In this document: positions 63,201-64,000 of the stretch, in pieces
How positions within the stretch are numbered: position 1 is the stretch's first letter
Layout of the letters: the number at the start of each line of letters is the position of its first letter
NCBI GenBank assembly: GCA_947448025.1
Contig: CANFLV010000006.1
Coordinates: 82,644 to 146,643 of the forward strand
Source: Oxalobacteraceae bacterium
GTDB taxonomy: Bacteria > Pseudomonadota > Gammaproteobacteria > Burkholderiales > Burkholderiaceae_D
Direction of reading: 5' to 3'
Length of the DNA stretch: 64,000 bases
The notes under the pieces: generated by a model
Told to the model about the DNA's origin: nothing
What the model saw: only the letters and a program-made list of their open reading frames with translations
Database searches by the model: none
Translations under genes and position numbers: made by a program

Positions 63201-64000
63201 ATGTCGTCTACCAGTACAAGATGGATGCAATTAATCCAGCGGTAACCGATGTTACAACCTGGACAAATATCGCTAATAACGCCACCGCGCAAAACGTTAC
63301 TGGTACAGATGGTCGCTATGACTATCGTGCTCAAGTGACTGATGCTGCTGGTAATGTTAGTTATTCCAACTCCGTTTCAGTGAAAGTGACTGCAACACCG
63401 CCGACCCTTAGCGCTACTCAAATTCCGGTTACGGCGTTGAATGCCGGAGGTGGAAATAGTATTGGTGACACCATTGCGCTCACGCTCACATTTGATGCGC
63501 CCGTAAATGGGTTGACGAGTGGTAGTGACAGTACGATTTTCAAGGTTGGTGGTGTTGGCGTTGATGCGACTTGGAGTGGCATTAGTGGGACGACGGCCCG
63601 AGTGTTGACTTATACGGTGGCAGCGGGACAAAACGGTGCGGCTACGATTGATGAGGTTGCGTTGAAGGCGGTGCTTGTTGCTAACGCTGTTAATGGTGGG
63701 GGAATTGCATTCAACTATAGCGGTTCGATTTCGGAAATTGACATTGGCGGAACTATTTTGCCAGTTGTTGATGGAACTCCACCAACTGCACCGGTGATCG
63801 ACGCGGTGTCGACGGATAATCTGATCAATGCAATTGAGAACACGAACGGTTTCAACCTAACGGGTACGGGTGAAGTTGGTGCGACAGTCACGGTAAGTGG
63901 CTTTTCGACTGCGAACAAGACTGCGGTGGTTGCGGCCGGTGGGACTTGGACAATTGCAGTTGTGGACGCTGACTTGATAGATAACGGCAGTAACACGCTG
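57212..64000 (+). CDS. Giant repeat adhesin/surface protein (Ig-like, beta-helix and RTX segments), 3' end beyond window
   Basis: ATG at 57212 (MAILISTTGVEYSFGSADTENTFYG); sampled segments stay in frame to base 64000 (2263 codons), absent from the ORF track because no stop is reached. Confidence 0.88.
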   Translation, partial: MAILISTTGVEYSFGSADTENTFYGRADATEALTYSGTGSLKVMDVSSGDRINLTEGSAGWQVKVLGNSVYAMNGARTIELGSFIAGETVVLGFNGGQTISIAAAAANSSSPTVYTATPSTGTPVTLTNALQSILNVLPDTIPPTIAITSDKTALNASGTASISFVLSEASSNFDASDITVSGGTLSGFAGSGTNYTAVFTPTAGSVANGVISVGNSKFADAAGNLNVDGADANNQVTITVDTVFPGAPTIGTVAGNDVVNNSEGTAGFAIAGKGEVGATVALNFTSGRTLAGGNTALVNSSGDWTVAVTSADVTAFGQGSETVTAVQRDAAGNLGSAATSTTFTVDTVVQAVKAVTLFAADGTTPVGSYDSIQLAINAATDGQVIKIAAGTYSGLGEIHVNKAVSIIGVDANGDANTQEVIINSTGRTFVIDGTVGAVSISGIRVNGGTEGVSVDGSSSVATVSSVSVTNSTFASQLNAGLVIGLNNPASALGALTVTNVVFDQSAPSSVTKADAQSAAGIMMFGFDVGHATFSEVKVIGGATTAITSPWYGIQIQGAQNNQLSSVGTWQGAGPSLTGAIVMTGVTVEGGFNKNAVVVYNYADISGLSINGLDLSKTVSGWGAALNVDGIKNSYDASGWNLTLGSNNTTLQDETISQGVMNRTISGSTSADILISKTGADTLVGGKGDDSFIGGDGNDSIDGGVGADTAVVYATPTFARDSNGKLTVTTAYDGTDTLMNVESVQQMTSATVLGTKFVIVDAYANLDAAISAATSGNVLVKSGTLELTLSQSQSLQAKGVTTYSGDTIKVTSDITAPTLAVSNIVDSDSDDVIKVSDVVIYTVTFSEDIDSSTVSAADFTNAGTSTVTIGAISETSAGVFSVSVTPTTAGTLQLQVPQGAVIKDIAGNSLNTASAIQDGQTITVDGIAPTLATSAIIDSDADNIISVGETVQYTLTFSEDIDAATVSVADFSNAGTATVIIDGLSKVSPGVFNLSVTATSVGDVRLQIPVGASIADIAGNALVTTSAIVDADTLTVPVAVIKPVILFAADGTTQVGGYDSIQLAINAAADGQVIKIAAGTYSGLGEIHVNKAVSIVGVDANGDANTQEVIINSTGRTFVIDGTVGAVSISGIRVNGGTEGVSVDGSSSVATVSSVSVTNSTFASQLNAGLVIGLNNPASALGALTVTNVVFDQSAPSAVTKTDAHSAAGIMIFGFDAGSATFSNVKVIGGTTTASTSPWYGIQIQGAENSQLSAAGTWQGTGPSLTGAIVMTDVAVEGSFNKNAVVVYNYADITGLSINGLDLSKTVSGWGAALNVDGIKNSYDASAWNLTLGSNNTTLQDEASTQASASRTTTGTSGTDILISKTGADALIGGIGDDTFIGGTGNDSIDGGTGVDTAVVYATPTFGRDGNGKLTVTTANDGTDTLMNVEAVQQMTSATALGTKYIVVDAYTNLDAAISALGSGNVLVKSGTLNVSLAQAQAVQSKGATFLAADNVNVTGATVAELTAASMTTLVAAGVDTFTTNEVINKATYDAWVSEAGSSAAIVASNKDIVAPTISAVSADWGTTLNAAESNSAGAVSVTTVGAENGQVVTLSLAGSSYTGIVNNNSASVLVPSSALKALTDGVSYTLTANVSDLAGNAAAANTVTSFSVDKAAPGAPSINQISSDDFVNAAESGAGLSISGTGEVGATVTFSFSSGAALTGGNTATVQSDGTWTKSLSANQASSLFGQGNETVTVLQRDAAGNPSDVVSRDFKVDTALPNANATILGLSEDSGISSNDYITNKKVQLVYGSLNQSLGSDEKVQVSADGTHWVDASVGGNQWNATVILADGTNTLSTRTIDAAGNVSSGGTHGYTLDNAAPGAPVVPLIADDNDGAVLTNNNTPAMTVTAEAGSTVGVYIDGAFVGNATETAAGSGSFTFTSPTLSDGVHSFSTRATDAAGNLGASSTARAVTVDTKVNAGILHFENLSNGFGSPLNTSDPIFDLQLDGNDAGNVVYQYKMDAINPAVTDVTTWTNIANNATAQNVTGTDGRYDYRAQVTDAAGNVSYSNSVSVKVTATPPTLSATQIPVTALNAGGGNSIGDTIALTLTFDAPVNGLTSGSDSTIFKVGGVGVDATWSGISGTTARVLTYTVAAGQNGAATIDEVALKAVLVANAVNGGGIAFNYSGSISEIDIGGTILPVVDGTPPTAPVIDAVSTDNLINAIENTNGFNLTGTGEVGATVTVSGFSTANKTAVVAAGGTWTIAVVDADLIDNGSNTL
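58286..59610 (+). repeat. Internal direct repeat, copy 1 (beta-helix + RTX module)
   Basis: Aligns without net indel to 60350-61674 at an offset of 2064 nt, checked at three points. Confidence 0.9.
60350..61674 (+). repeat. Internal direct repeat, copy 2 (beta-helix + RTX module)
   Basis: See copy 1; DSIQLAINAAxDGQVIKIAAGTYSGLGEIHVNKAVSIxGVDANGDANTQEVIINSTGRTF conserved. Confidence 0.9.

Overview
Chromosomal window from a betaproteobacterium, probably Oxalobacteraceae (inferred from gene content and order; not tested). It contains: (i) the 3' part of a large RTX-type repeat protein; (ii) a housekeeping and sulfur-assimilation block (xthA, putA, pepA/lptF/lptG, cbiX, cobA-cysN-cysD-cysH-DUF934-cysI-TSUP, a CysB-type regulator, panC/scpA/metG/mrp/gltX, two tRNAs); (iii) a periplasmic PQQ-alcohol-oxidation locus at about 35.1-47.8 kb (ApbE, NosR-like protein, quinoprotein-associated substrate-binding protein, PedF-like cytochrome c, AcoR-like sigma-54 activator, PQQ dehydrogenase with a lanthanide-type Asp, cytochrome b561, YVTN beta-propeller, and a TonB receptor closely resembling the PQQ importer PqqU/YncD); (iv) EarP plus an EF-P with Arg32; (v) two paralogous LuxR-type response regulators and a NarX-like kinase next to a DUF4214/Ig-like secreted protein; (vi) a giant Ig-like/beta-helix/RTX adhesin running off the right edge, with a 2064-bp-spaced internal duplication. 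The strongest lead is the PQQ locus. Both of its minus-strand units have sigma-54 -24/-12 promoters readable in the sequence, with palindromes upstream, and it encodes a probable PQQ-scavenging receptor. Other leads are a 20-nt motif shared between the second response-regulator promoter and the DUF4214 gene promoter, two large intergenic hairpins at 24 kb, and overlapping alternative hairpins ahead of DUF3460-scpA. All product calls come from reading the translations; no database search was run.
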